DNA from: Setophaga petechia
Lineage: Eukaryota > Chordata > Aves > Passeriformes > Parulidae
Assembly (NCBI GenBank): GCA_024362935.1
Contig: JANCRA010000065.1
Coordinates: 2,480,001-2,544,000, forward strand
Length of the DNA stretch: 64,000 nucleotides
Direction of reading: 5' to 3'
The position numbers and the translations under genes were made by a program. Of the stretch, positions 21,733 to 33,029 are shown piece after piece; position 1 is the stretch's first letter; each line of letters opens with the position of its first letter. Under the pieces are notes generated by a model that worked only from the letters and a program-made list of their open reading frames with translations, had not been told where the DNA came from and ran no database searches.

Positions 21733-22370
21733 TGTCCTGGTTCAGGACAAAATTAGGGGAAATCTCCAAAAGGGAGTCCCCCCCAAAAAAAAACAAACCT
21801 CCGACCACCCCTCCCCCCAAACACCGGGTTCGGGAAGGAATTCCTCGGAGGAGCAAAGTGGAAAACAAAACCTATTTATTGACAAATAACAAAAGAACAC
21901 TCCCCAACACAAGAAAAGAAAAGAAAACCAGTTCAGTGTTGTGGAGGGTGCCACGCTTCTCTCGCAGGCTCCAGAGATCCTGCCGGACGTTGGACGTCCC
22001 AGGTCAGGTCCACAGCCGGTCCAGTATCTTCAGGGGAAAGTAAGAAAGAGAGGACGAAAGAAAAGGGGAAAAAAAACAGCGCAGAAAGCAGCAAAGGGAA
22101 AAAGGCAGCTATCAGCTAGGGCTAAGGCAGTAGCAAGCAAGCAAAGTAGCAAGCAGAAGCAAGCAGGCCAGCCAGCCAAGCAGCTGAAAAAGCCAAAGCC
22201 AAAAGCGAAAGGGCACCCAGTCCCCCTCCCTCCTCCCCTCCCTCCCCGCCCCGCCGCGGCAAGACGGCAGGGAGAGGGGGGGTAGAGAGAGAGAGAGAGA
22301 GAGAGAAAAAAAAACCACAGCTGCCAGACATAATACACGATATTGGGATAAAAGCGGTCATCCCACGACA
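21733..22370 (-). repeat. 3' LTR of ERV-L
   Basis: This is a 638-bp direct partner of 27,757-28,373. Both contain a (GA)n run near the U3 start and a G/C homopolymer stretch, which account for most of the length difference. AATAAA occurs on the minus strand near 21,876-21,881. Confidence 0.92.
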
Positions 22371-22383
22371 CTCCACCCCTTAT
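22371..22383 (-). promoter_or_regulatory. Polypurine tract of ERV-L
   Basis: On the minus strand ATAAGGGGTGGAG directly precedes the TG of the 3' LTR. Confidence 0.75.
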
Positions 22384-22536
22384 CCCATATCGTGAACATA
22401 CAATAAAAAACTTTCATTTCACTTACTCACACCTTTGACACTTACGCATTCCTCTCATCTTACTTGCTCAGACCTTTGACACTTACAGTTTCCTTCTGTC
22501 TCACATTCAGCAAACAATGACATTCATATATAAGCC

Positions 22537-24261
22537 TTATCCCACAATCAGGTCTCCCTGAGGTACACACCGTGTTGTTCCATCTTTCTGCATTATCCAC
22601 CACGTATAACCTGGTCCTTGAGCAAAAACAATCCCACGGATGGGTTTGTCTGTACTCGAGGCAGGGTTGATCCATACTGTCTTTCCCAACAAACCTCTGA
22701 CATGGGCCACTGGGGCTTTATCCCCATCTACTATATTAAGGAGCTCAGACTGAGCAGGACCCGCTCGGTTGGTGGAACCTCGAGTGTTAACTAACCAGGT
22801 AGCCTTCGCCAAATGCTGCTCCCAGTTTTTTAAAGACCCCCCACCCGATGCTTTTAAGGTGGTTTTTAACAATCCATTATACCTTTCCACTTTCCCTGCA
22901 GCTGGTGCATGATAGGGGATATGGTATACCCACTCGATGCCATGTTCCCTAGCCCAAGTATTAATAAGATTGTTTTTAAAATGAGTTCCATTATCCGACT
23001 CAATTCTCTCGGGAGTACCGTGCCTCCAAAGGACCTGCTTTTCAAGGCCCAAGATAGTGTTACGAGCTGTGGCATGAGACACAGGGTAGGTTTCCAACCA
23101 TCCCGTGGTGGCTTCTACCATGGTTAGAACATAGCGCTTGCCTTGGCGGGTTTCAGGTAGCATGATGTAATCAATCTGCCAGGCCTCCCCATATTTGTAC
23201 TTAGACCACCGCCCACCGTACCATAGGGGCTTCAGCCGTTTGGCCTGCTTAATGGCAGCGCACGTCTCACAATCACGAATAACCTGAGAGATACTGTCCA
23301 TGGTTAGATCCACCCCTCGGTCTCGTGCCCATTTATAGGTGGCATCTCTACCCTGGTGGCCTGAGGCATCATGGGCCCATCGTGCCAAGAATAACTCTCC
23401 CTTATGCTCCCAGTCGAGATCTATCTTCAACTCCCCTATATTTGCAGCCTGATGTACTTGCTGGTTGTTTTGCTGCTCTTCATTAGCTCTACTTCTGGGG
23501 ACATGGGCATCTACATGCCGAACCTTCACAGGTAACTTCTCTAACCGAGTAGCGATATCTTTCCACTCTTCCGCAGCCCAAATTGGCTTTCCTCTGCGCT
23601 GCCAGTTCGCCTCTTTCCATCTCTTCAGCCATCCCCATAGAGCGTTGGCTACCATCCAAGAATTGGTATACAAATAGAGCCTTGGCCACTTCTCTCTCTC
23701 TGCAATACCTAGGGCCAGTTGAATAGCTTTGATTTCAGCAAATTGACTGGATTCACCTTCTCCTTCAGTAGCCTCCGCAACCCGTCGAGTGGGACTCCAT
23801 ACAGCTGCTTTCCACCTCCGTTTCATCCCTATGACGCGACAAGAACCATCGGTGAATAAAGCGTAACGTGTTTCTTCTGCTGGCAACTGATTGTATGGTG
23901 GAGCTTCCTCAACCCGGGTCACTGGCTCTTGTTCCTCATCCGCGACTCTAAAGTTCTCACCTTCGGGCCAATTTGTAATTATTTCCAGGATCCCAGGGCG
24001 ATTTAACTTCCCAATTCGAGCGCGCTGCATAATGAGGGCAATCCACTTACTCCAAGTAGCATTGGTGGCATGGTGGGTAGAGGGAACCTTTCCTCTGAAC
24101 ATCCATCCCAGCACCGGTAGTCGGGGTGCCAGAAGAAGTTGTGCCTCTGTACCAATCACCTCCGAGGCGGCTTGGACTCCTTCATAGGCGGCCAAGATTT
24201 CTTTTTCTGTTGGGGTATAGTTATCTTCAGATCCCCTGTAGCTCCGACTCCAAAATCCCAA
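22537..24261 (-). pseudogene. pol: ERV-L pol, RNase H and integrase part
   Basis: The frame is 574 codons. RNase H spans ~133-265 with D138 and E176, but the third acidic residue is Asn at 200 (YTNSWM). Integrase follows: zinc-binding H298, H302, C331, C334; core D364, D423, E459 all present; then a C-terminal domain with WINPASS and a WWIMQKDG-type segment. It is in the same frame as the upstream RT (24,271-25,161), separated by one TGA at 24,271-24,273. The frame ends about 165 bp before the 3' LTR, leaving no room for env. Confidence 0.92.
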
Positions 24262-24270
24262 TGGTCGGCC

Positions 24271-25161
24271 TCAGGTCTCGCCGGGCACCTTCTGCCAAAG
24301 GCTCCAGGACAGACCATGGCTCCCGGCCGCAGAGTAAAGCACGTTCTTCACATCTGGTCCCGTCCTAACTGGACCAAGGGCTACAGCATGAGCGATCTCC
24401 TGCTTGATTTGGACAAAAGCTTGCTGCTGCTCAGGGCCCCAATGGAAGTCATTCTTCTTGCGGGTAACCAGATAAAGGGGTCTCACAATCTGACTATACT
24501 CGGGGATGTGCATCCTCCAGAAACCTATAGCACCTAAGAAGGCTTGTGTTTCCTTCTTATCAGTTGGTGGGGACATAGCAGTGATTTTGTTAATAACATC
24601 CGCAGGAATCTGACGCCGTCCATCTTGCCACTTCACCCCCAAGAACTGAATTTCTCGGGCAGGTCCCTTGACTTTGCTCTTCTTAATGGCAAATCCAGCT
24701 TTCAGGAGAATATGAATGATCTTCTCTCCTTTCTCGAACACTTCCATTGCCGTGTTCCCCCAAACAATGATATCATCAATATATTGTAAATGTTCTGGAG
24801 CCTCACCCTCTTCTAGTGCAGCCTGGATCAGTCCATGACAGATGGTAGGACTGTGTTTCCACCCCTGGGGCAGTCGGTTCCAGGTATACTGCACTCCCCT
24901 CCATGTAAAAGCAAACTGAGGCCTGCATTCTGTTGCCAGAGGGATGGAGAAAAACGCATTAGCAATATCGATGGTCGCGTACCACTTTGCTGCCTTGGAC
25001 TCCAGCTCGTACTGCAGTTCCAGTATGTCCGGTACAGCCGCACTCAGTGGTGGAGTCACTTCATTCAAGGCACGATAGTCCACAGTCAATCTCCATTCTC
25101 CGTCAGATTTTCGCACGGGCCAGATAGGGCTGTTAAAGGGTGAGTGGGTTTTACTGACCAC
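24271..25161 (-). pseudogene. pol: ERV-L pol, reverse transcriptase part
   Basis: RT has the first catalytic Asp at residue 65 (ATIDIANAFF) and the YIDD box at 127-130, both typical of class III and related elements. The frame ends at an in-frame TGA (24,271-24,273) and resumes in the same frame. Upstream it is out of phase with the protease frame (25,086-25,661), implying a one-base indel near 25,150-25,165 in a run of C and T. Confidence 0.92.
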
Positions 25162-25661
25162 CCCTTGGCTCTCAGCTCTCGAATCATCTTGTGGATGGGG
25201 ATCACGGCATCTCGATTTGTCCGGTACTGCCTGTGGTGCACTGTCGAAGTGGCAATTGGTACTCGTTGCTCCTCTACCTTCAAGAGTCCTACTGCAGATG
25301 GGTTCTCTGATGGTCCAAACAAGGTATTCAATTGTTTAATACCCTCTATCTCCACTGCAGCTATTCCAAAAGCCCACCTGAATCCCTTAGGATCTTTGTA
25401 ATAGCCATTCCGGAGGAAGTCTATGCCCAAAATACACGGAGCCTCTGGACCAGTCACAATCGGATGTTTCTGCCACTCCTTCCCAGTCAAGCTCACCTCA
25501 GCTTCCAACAAAGTCAACTGTTGTGATCCCCCCGTCACTCCAGCAATGGAAACAGGTTCTGTCCCCACGTATTCTGATGGCATTAAGGTACACTGTGATC
25601 CAGTGTCAACCAATGCTTCATAGTCTTGTGGCTCTGATGTGCCAGGCCATCTGATCCACAC
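25086..25661 (-). pseudogene. pro: ERV-L protease
   Basis: The aspartic protease active site is ALVDTGSQCTLM (residues ~16-27), with a GITGG-like flap region (AGVTGG) and the GIDFLRN motif near residues 78-84. It lies in the same frame as gag, separated by a TAG at 25,716-25,718. The last ~35 residues of this frame are frameshifted RT leader. Confidence 0.88.
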
Positions 25662-25715
25662 CTTCCAAAAAACCCGATTTTCCCGTGCCTCTTCCTGGCT
25701 AGAGGCAGGGCCCCT

Positions 25716-27218
25716 CTAAGCCAGATTGTCCTTCTTTCCTTGGGCGCATGCCTTAGAAGTTCCTTCAAGGGGATCGGACATGTCATCGTCATACTCAACA
25801 TCTCGGCTGCGAGCAACCGGAGTTGCCCTCTTTTTGGTGATACTTCCTCTTCTCTTCAAATCACGCACCTGTTGTGCCAAAGCAGCAGTGGGTTCTCCAT
25901 CCCACCTCCTCATGTCTTCTCCAGACTCACGCAGAAAGGCCCATAACTCAGTCCGTGGGGTGTACCTTCTCTTGCCATCAAAGGAGCGCCAGCGTTGGAT
26001 ACCAGGGCCTCTAATTTGCACAGCCGAGATTTGAATAAGGTCCTCCTTAATCTCTTCCCGGAGTTTCTTATGATTCTCCTCTATTTTGTCCTCTAGTTTC
26101 CGCAGTTGTGTTTCCACTGCTGCAATTCTGGCATGAGTTGGTCCATGCACAGCATCTGCATACGCTCGAAGCTTCTTCGCCATATCAAGCACAGTCTCAT
26201 ATGTATCATCCCGCTTCATTATTGCCAGAGCAGAAGCGTATTCAGGTGGCCCAAGTCGCACAAGTTTCCTCCACATTACAGGTGTGCATGGTACCAGGTC
26301 CGGATTCCTAGTTGTTATATCATCTGAGAAAATGAGCTCTACCACCGCCATTTCTCTCAGGCGTTGGATCCCCTGCTCTATGGTCTTCCACCTTGTCTGC
26401 TGCATATAGAGATCATCGGCACATAAGTATCTTTGTGCTACACTCTCCAGGACCCATTCCCAGAGGCTGTGAGGGCTAGCCCTGCTCATCATACCTTGAT
26501 CGATGACAGTATCATGCGACAGGGATCCCAAATGCCTCGCTTCAGTACCATCCAAAATCGTAACCTCCCCTGCAGCATCCCAAAGGCGGACTAATCAACT
26601 AATTATAGATTCGTCAGGTTGTCGTCTGTAATCCTTTCTTAGGCCTCTGAGGTCCTTCAGAGAAAAGGAGTCAGTATTAGCTCCCGAATCTGTGCCCCTT
26701 GATGTGGCCTCTGATTTTGGTGAGGGTCCTTCTCCTGCATCATCATCATCATCCTCCACCTTTCGATCGGTCTTGTCTTTACACTTTCCACCTCTTGTAT
26801 TAGCTGCGACAGCCATGGGTTGGGGCCTGTCGTCTGATTCAGCTGCTAGCCTGGAGCCTGGGATGTTAGCTGCAGCCTGCGTCACTGGGATAGTAACTAA
26901 CTTATCTCCCTGTTCCCTTTCTGCTATCTGCTGCTCCACAGTATCTAGCAGAGTACGGTAAACAAACGCCAAGGCCCAGCTCACTGCAGTAAGTCTTTCC
27001 TCCTTAGTATTACCATGGCACTTCTCCCTCAAATACTTTGCCACCTCGACTGGGTTCTGAATTTGATCAGATGGAAAGTCCCAGTCTATAGGATCAGCAA
27101 ATTCCTTTAAAGTCTGGCCCATATCCTCCCATTTCCCACTCCAGTCAAGATTTTTCCTGCTTTGTTTTACTCCTGAATCAGGAGTCTCTCTAACCCCTCT
27201 AGAAATCTCGGCTTTCAT
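25716..27218 (-). pseudogene. gag: ERV-L gag, one in-frame TGA
   Basis: Two open stretches in one frame (26,598-27,218 and 25,716-26,594) are split by a single TGA at 26,595-26,597. The N-terminal part is matrix-like, followed by an acidic, Asp-rich linker (residues ~150-165). The C-terminal part is helical and capsid-like, with a coiled-coil-like EAx segment (IAAVETQLRKLEDKIEE). No zinc knuckle is seen, which is consistent with ERV-L gags. It ends at TAG 25,716-25,718, beyond which the same frame leads into protease. Confidence 0.85.
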
Positions 27219-27219
27219 T

Positions 27220-27645
27220 TTATATACACTCCAGACAGTAGGAAAGGCTTAATAAGTTAAATGCCAGAAAGATGGTTTCTTTTAAACTCAGGGGAAATTC
27301 AACATTTCCTAATAGAGATGTCAACAATTTGGAGGAGAAGAAGGAAGACAAAAGCTGAGAAGCCCCTTCCCCTTCTTCTCCCCAAACAAACTGAGTACAC
27401 AGCCATGACAGCAATCCATACATTCCTGAAACAAGGTCTTCCATAAACCTCCGACAAATCAGCACACATAAGACCAGCCCAATGACTATTCTGGTTCGTG
27501 CCCCCTGCTTACAGAAGCTACTTGTTATGGACAACACCACAGCTATTTTTGGGTAAGGAAATAACCCTAGGGACCACAAAGGTATTAAAGCTTTAAAAAC
27601 CCCAAGGGACCAGAAATACCGGCAAACTTTCACCCCAAATGACAT
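27220..27645 (-). CDS. Leader open frame upstream of ERV-L gag
   Basis: A 141-codon frame fills most of the leader between the primer site and gag. Its stop ends at 27,220, one base before the gag ATG (27,216-27,218). It has hydrophobic segments (for example RIVIGLVLCVLICRR near residues 51-65) and many Leu, Ser and Cys residues. No homology is recognised. It may be a chance frame in the leader. The length and position justify recording it, but function is not supported. Confidence 0.25.
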   Translation of the reverse strand: MSFGVKVCRYFWSLGVFKALIPLWSLGLFPYPKIAVVLSITSSFCKQGARTRIVIGLVLCVLICRRFMEDLVSGMYGLLSWLCTQFVWGEEGEGASQLLSSFFSSKLLTSLLGNVEFPLSLKETIFLAFNLLSLSYCLECI

Positions 27646-27731
27646 TATGAATTACCAATATGCCCACAAAACAACCAAGACCAAAATATTATTGTTATAG
27701 GTTTGTTTTCCACTGTCTTTGGCCTCCTCGT

Positions 27732-27749
27732 TTCCCGGCCAATGCACCA
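27732..27749 (-). promoter_or_regulatory. Primer-binding site of ERV-L, tRNA-Gly
   Basis: The minus strand reads TGGTGCATTGGCCGGGAA, complementary to the 3' 18 nt of tRNA-Gly(GCC) including CCA. It lies seven bases inside the 5' LTR. It was recognised by its exact match to the tRNA-Gly acceptor end. It is not a tRNA gene. Confidence 0.85.
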
Positions 27750-27756
27750 AAAAGGA

Positions 27757-28373
27757 TGTCCTGGTTCAGGACAAAATTAGGGGAAATCTCCAAAAGGGAG
27801 TCACCCCCCCCCCCCCAAACACCGGGTTCGGGAAGGAATTCCTCGGAGGAGCAAAGTGGAAAACAAAACCTATTTATTGACAAATAACAAAAGAACACTC
27901 CCCAACACAAGAAAAGAAAAGAAAACCAGTTCAGTGTTGTGGAGGGTGCCACGCTTCTCTTGCAGGCTCCAGAGATCCCGCCGGGCATCGGACGTCCCAG
28001 GTCAGGTCCACAGCCGGTCCAGTATCTTCAGGGGAGGGTAAGAAAGAGAGGACGAAAGAAAAGGGAAAAAAAAAAAAAAAAAAACCAGCGCAGAAAGCAG
28101 CAAAGGGAAAAAGGCAGCTATCAGCCAGGGCTAAGGCAGTAGCAAGCAAGCGAAGTAGCAAGCAGAAGCAAGCAGGCCAGCCAGCCAAGCAGCCGAAAAG
28201 CAAAAGCCAAAAGCAAAAAAAGTGCACCCCGTCCCCCTCCCTCCTCCCTCCCCGCCCCGCTGCGGCAAGACGGCCGGGAGGGGGGCTGGAGAGAGAGAGA
28301 GAGAGAAAAAAAAAAAAACACAGCTGCCAGACATAATACACGATATTGGGATAAAAGTGGTCATCCCACGACA
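27757..28373 (-). repeat. 5' LTR of ERV-L
   Basis: This 617-bp direct partner of 21,733-22,370 has a long C run at 27,804-27,818 and an A run near 28,066-28,085. It ends at the likely target-site duplication CTCATC. Confidence 0.92.
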
Positions 28374-28379
28374 CTCATC

Positions 28380-31020
28380 TATCACACAATTATTTCAAAA
28401 CTGCTTCCTGTTTCACCCTGACTGTCCCTGCAGAGGAACAGGACATCTTTCAGGCACTTCCACAAGCTCAGGCTTCTCATTTCGTGAGGAATCTGGGATG
28501 GAAATTAAGAAGGAGAAAAGCAGAGGAAATGAATTTAAAATTCTTAGAAAAAATTACCCTTCTTACAGGCAAGGTTCACCAAGTCATTCCCTGCATTTCT
28601 CCTTTCCAGATTCTTTCAGTCTTCTACCCTGGGAGGTGCAGCTTGTTGGGCTCCTTATCATGAACTGATTGTGTTCTTAATTTATACCAGCGTGAGAGAT
28701 GTAGAATCATCTGAACTGAAAACAGAAAGAAACTGCCTGTGACAACTAATCTTCATGTTCTAGATAATTTTCCAGGTGTCTATGGAGATGTGTGAATGAT
28801 TATCACATAACTTACCATTTCTGGCTGCAGCTTCTGGAGATTCTTTCTCTGAATTCAGTCAGGGTTGCATTCCCCACAAGTCCTGGTACCACCTCCTGTT
28901 TTCCAAGATTGGAACAGTCACAATGAAAACTTCACCAATGGCACTCACCAAACTCCCCAGACCACCAGGAAAAGAAAGGACAAGCTGTCAAGTTCTCCAA
29001 ATCTTTGTCCTGCTTTGCTGCAAGAGTCCTGCTCTTTCTCCTGAAAGCCAGGAGAAGCTGCAGTTGGTGGCACATCTTGTGAAAGGAGCTCGACCTCATT
29101 CTCCAGGAAAGGTTCTTGAAAACAGCAGACAGGACTGTGGAGAAGATTTCTGAAAAACTGAACAGCTTTCTAGAAAGTGAAATGAAAATGGAAAGAAACC
29201 ATCTGAAATGTTTCCCTCTATTTATTTCTATGCTCCCCTTTTCCATCTTGCACTACTTCTCCATGCCGTGAATTCCAAATGGATCTCACCTCTAAGATCA
29301 ATGACTTAGTGAGTTTTAGACACTCTAAAAGACCATGAGCTGCACACAGTTTGCCTTCCCCTGTTTTTGCTGGAAAGCAACGCTGGAGCCATCAGTGCAG
29401 TGCTTGGGTCAGGCACGAATCCTGCAGGCAGGGAATGTGCCCCGGCAGTGTGTGACCCTCAGCAGGGACAATGCTCAGCAGCGTTGCTGGGCTCGGTCTC
29501 CATGGAACCGTGCCAGGAGCAGCTGCTGAGCTCAGGAGCCATCGCAGCCCCCGCCCTGCTCCAGAGCCCCTTGGCAGGGTGGGCTCCTGCCCCGGCTCTG
29601 TGTGCCAGGAGCCGGCAGCACTGGGTGCAGAGACCCCAGGGGGGCACAGAAACGCTGGGTGGGAAATGCTGGGCACAGCGAGATGGGCGAGTGGAGCCGG
29701 CCAGGGCAGAGGGGCAGCACGCACAGGGGGCACAGCCTGCAGGACACATGGCCAAGGGGAGAAACCAACAAACTGCTCAGGAGGGTGGAGAACAAACTTT
29801 AGTTGCAAACGTCAGAGAATGAGGTACTTGGGAAATCTTCAAGCAACATGGAATTACAGTAAATCACTTCATAAAGCACTGACTGAGCAAACCCTAACCT
29901 GTCCAACTTCAAGTTATCCAGATTTTGAGAAGGGGAAGTCAGGAGAAGAGAGAGAGGGAGAGAGAGATCCACAGTCAGCCTTGGATCTCAGCTGCTGTGA
30001 GCTCCAGGGCCATGGAATGTGCCAATGTCACACCCATGTCACAGCCTGACCTGCTCTGGTCCCTCTCTCAGGTGGGGTTTTCGGGGTGCCAGGGGCTTGG
30101 CAGCCACTTTGGGGCTGGGCCAGAGGCTGCAGGGGCTGGGTGGGGCAGTGAACACCTCACCTATGCAGAACTCTCTCTGCCCCCAAGCACACACAGGAGG
30201 TGTCTGGGGCCGTTCATCATTTCTCTGCTTTCCAGCACTGAGGCAATCGACTCTGGCTACAGCTCTGAGCTCGTGCCCAAGGCACCCACCCCTGGCAATG
30301 GGGCTTCATGGATCTGCTCTCAGGAAAGTCCCCTAAGAGCTGGGGAGTGCCCCAAAACCACCTCAGAAACGTGAGATACCTCAAAATCGCTTCAGGAATG
30401 TGAATCATTCAAGAACTCACTCAGTAATGGGCTCCCCCTCCCTTCATTATCCCCAAACTTTGGCTGTGTTATTCCAGACCCCAGCCCACCTCCCCAGTCT
30501 CAACCCCAACCCACCCCACTACTCCTGGACATCATGACCCCCTTCCCAAGCCTTATTTCCCTCATTTCCCACCTCCCAAACCCCATCCCACCCATCCTGC
30601 CCCACCCAATGCTCATCTCACCCCTCCTGATTTGCATCCCACTTTGCCCAATCTCCTTCCAACTCCATTTCACCCTGAGGGGCTGTGGAATCAAGGAATT
30701 CTAGGGTGGGAATGAGTAGTATTCACTGGCATTGAGCAGTTTTGAGCTGACAGATCAATCCCTCTCATCTTTTGGAGTGCCAAGAAATAAAGATAATTAA
30801 ACCAAATACCCCAAAACTCCCCCATATCCTCCTAGATATCTCCTGGAATCCAAAATTCCCCCAAAACACAAGTCAAATGTGAGGGTTTAGATGCCTTTGA
30901 TAAATTTGTTTAATTTTACCCCAGTTTTCTGTGTTTTGAGGGGAGAGAAATAAATCAAAAGATAACTAGAGGCAAAATAAAAGGAACACCAGCCACTTCT
31001 GACTGTGTATCACAGGGACT
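28380..31020. other. No gene recognised
   Basis: 28,380-29,330 is AT-richer unique sequence. 29,340-30,400 is GC-rich with overlapping frames on both strands. 30,430-30,680 is C-rich low complexity, similar in part to 51,120-51,240. No domain, splice-supported exon or LTR pair was seen. Confidence 0.4.
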
Positions 31021-31120
31021 GTGGGTCACCAGGGCTCTGACCAATGTGGGTCCTCTGATGGGGATGGAGCTGGAGCAGTGCATGAAGCTCTTCCTGCACT
31101 CGGGGCTCTCACAGGGCTTC

Positions 31121-31640
31121 CCTTACCGGTGCCTCCGTTGGTGTCGGGTAAAGAACGAGCGGCCTGAGAAGCTCTTCCCACACTGGGGACACTCGTGGGG
31201 CCTCTCCCCGGTGTGGATGCGCCGGGGGGTGACGAGGGTGGAGTTGTGCCTGAAGCCCATCCCGCAGTCGGGGCAGCGGAAGGGCCTCTCCTCGGTGTGA
31301 ATTTGTTTATGTACAAGGAGATGGGAGCTGCCTCTTCCACGAGGTTCTGCTGTGGGGATTTGTCCTCCCTGGTCTCCATCCTCAGCTCCTTGGTCTGGGG
31401 GAGGAAGGACAAGGACAGGATGGGATTTGCCTACGTGCCAGAGGGAAGGGGAAGGAGATCCCCCCAGTGCATCCCCAGCAGGACGGGGTTGGCAGCAGGG
31501 CTGTCCTGCAGCTGGGGGCCGTGCTGGGCTGGGAGATGGAGCAGGAGAGAGGGGGAAAGGGGCACTGACTTCCTCCTCACCTGCCTGGGTGTCTTGGGGC
31601 ATCTTCCTCTTCCTTGCAGCCTCCTCCTTCATTCAGCCAA
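31121..31640 (-). pseudogene. Degenerate C2H2 zinc-finger gene
   Basis: It has the same architecture as the genes at 37.6 and 58.9 kb. A short exon encodes a Lys/Arg-rich segment ending DTQAG (splice donor at 31,580/31,581). A ~186-bp intron ends in CCCCCAG, and the second exon starts at 31,394. Relative to the 37.6-kb gene, exon 2 lacks most fingers and carries a one-base frame shift at its start, but the frame stays open. Two finger units remain: one has lost its first His (LVTPRRIH instead of LVTHRRIH) and one is complete ([10 protein letters not shown]...HQRRH). It probably no longer encodes a working DNA-binding protein. Confidence 0.7.
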
Positions 31641-31981
31641 GGTTTGGGAATGGGAAATCTTGGTTTTGGGAAGGACAAGGTGTGAATGCCCTGGGTTAGG
31701 AACTCCTCCTGCCCAAGTCCATCTCTAGAAGTCACCTGATGTCCATGAACACCTCCAAAAATCAAGAGTTAATTAAAAAAAGCCACCAGGAGTGTCCCAT
31801 TTCCAGTCTCTTCCCTCTGGGGTTCTGGTTGTCCCCCATCTCAGGGCTGCTGGGGATCCCATAGGTCCTGGGGATCCCCCATCTCCAGGGTCCTGCTTAG
31901 GAATTCAGGGGAGTTTGGGGTCCCCCTCTCAAGCCTCCCCCCAGTCCAGCAACTTGGGGCTCCCCCCTCTTCCCACTGCCT

Positions 31982-32690
31982 TGTCCTGGATTAGGGCAAA
32001 TTTGGGAGAAAACCTCCAAAAGGGGTTTCCCACAGAAAGCAGATTCAAGCAACCCCTCCCCCAGCTGATTTGGGAAAATATTTTTCTTTTTGAGAAAAGT
32101 GCAAAAACCTGTTTATTTAACAAGCAAAGTATTCACCAGCACAAAAAATGAACAATACTAAACAGTAAAACCTCTTGCCACTCCAAAAGAGATTAAAAAC
32201 TTAGAAAGTCCCTCTGTGGGCTGCAGCTTGGCTCACTCAGTCTCTTATCACTCTCTTATCAGTCCCTCCAGCACTGGAAATGCCATGGCCCAGGCCCGGC
32301 CAGGTGGGTCACAGGTGGGAGCTGCCAGTGGTGTTCTGGGTGTTCAGTCCAGAGCAGTTTAAACAGCTCCAAAGAAAAAGAAAAGCCACAGTCCAGGAAC
32401 TTCTCTGCCTCAGCAAGATAAAAACTAACTAAAAGCAAAGGAGAGCTCTGTCCTGCTGTTGGTCTGACTACAGACAACTTATACCTTAGGTTTTAAGTTT
32501 TTCTGTTCTGTTTTGGTGTGCAGCTTTTAGCTTTATATTAAGTGTTACTGGGATCTTTTCACAGGATGGTAAAGACAAAACAATCCTGTTCCAGCTGGAG
32601 ACTCAAGGACAATCTCTTCAAACTTCAGGCCCAAAGCATAAAAACAACATGAAAAGAGGAGAGCAGGCAAGCAAGCAAGGAGGATGAAAC
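31982..32690 (-). repeat. Diverged solo LTR related to the ERV-L LTR
   Basis: It starts TGTCCTGGATTAGGGCA, resembling the ERV-L LTR start at 21,733 and 27,757, and shares the AAACCTCCAAAAGGG block and the TTTATT (AATAAA on minus) region. A GCAAGCAAGCAAGG stretch near 32,670 resembles the ERV-L U3 end. The outer boundary is uncertain. It lies between the degenerate ZNF and the CpG-rich block. Confidence 0.55.
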
Positions 32691-33029
32691 TTCATAATTT
32701 GAAGCCACTAGTTGGGCAGTTAACTCCAATATGCAGATGGACTATAACTTATAAAAATGTGAGATCTCATGACCAATCCGTCTTTTGCTCCCATCTTGGA
32801 GCCATCCAGACAGAGTCACAACTCTGGCTCCGGTACTGTCATGGTGTGGCCTTGGAAGGCACTTCAATAAAAATCCACTTTATTCCTCTTAGCTCCATAG
32901 GCATTGCAACCGTCCAGGAACTGGAATGTGGAGGAGTGAGTGCAGTTTCTGAAAACAAACTGCAGCTTCTTCCTCCTCCCCTTCGCTCTCAGAACCAGCC
33001 TTAAAGGTGCAGAACTCATTTCTGGGCTA

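Larger units (their letters stand above)
21733..28373 (-). mobile_element. ERV-L: class III endogenous provirus, nearly complete
   Basis: Two direct LTRs (21,733-22,370 and 27,757-28,373), both TG...CA, flank a 5.4-kb interior. The flanks TTCATC (21,727-21,732) and CTCATC (28,374-28,379) suggest a 6-bp target-site duplication with one mismatch. On the minus strand the order is 5' LTR, tRNA-Gly primer site, leader, gag, protease, RT with YIDD, RNase H, integrase, polypurine tract, 3' LTR. There is no env and no recognisable dUTPase. Only a handful of lesions are visible: one TGA in gag, one frameshift at PR/RT and one TGA in pol. Outside homopolymer runs the LTRs differ little, so it is the youngest full provirus in the window. 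Confidence 0.93.

Noticed and set aside
27732..27749. tRNA-Gly-like sequence
   Set aside because: Only the 3' 18 nt are present, directly inside an LTR, so it is a primer-binding site and not a tRNA gene.
29335..30374. GC-rich overlapping frames as a possible gene
   Set aside because: Frames on both strands with no domain or splice signals that fit. Treated as compositional.
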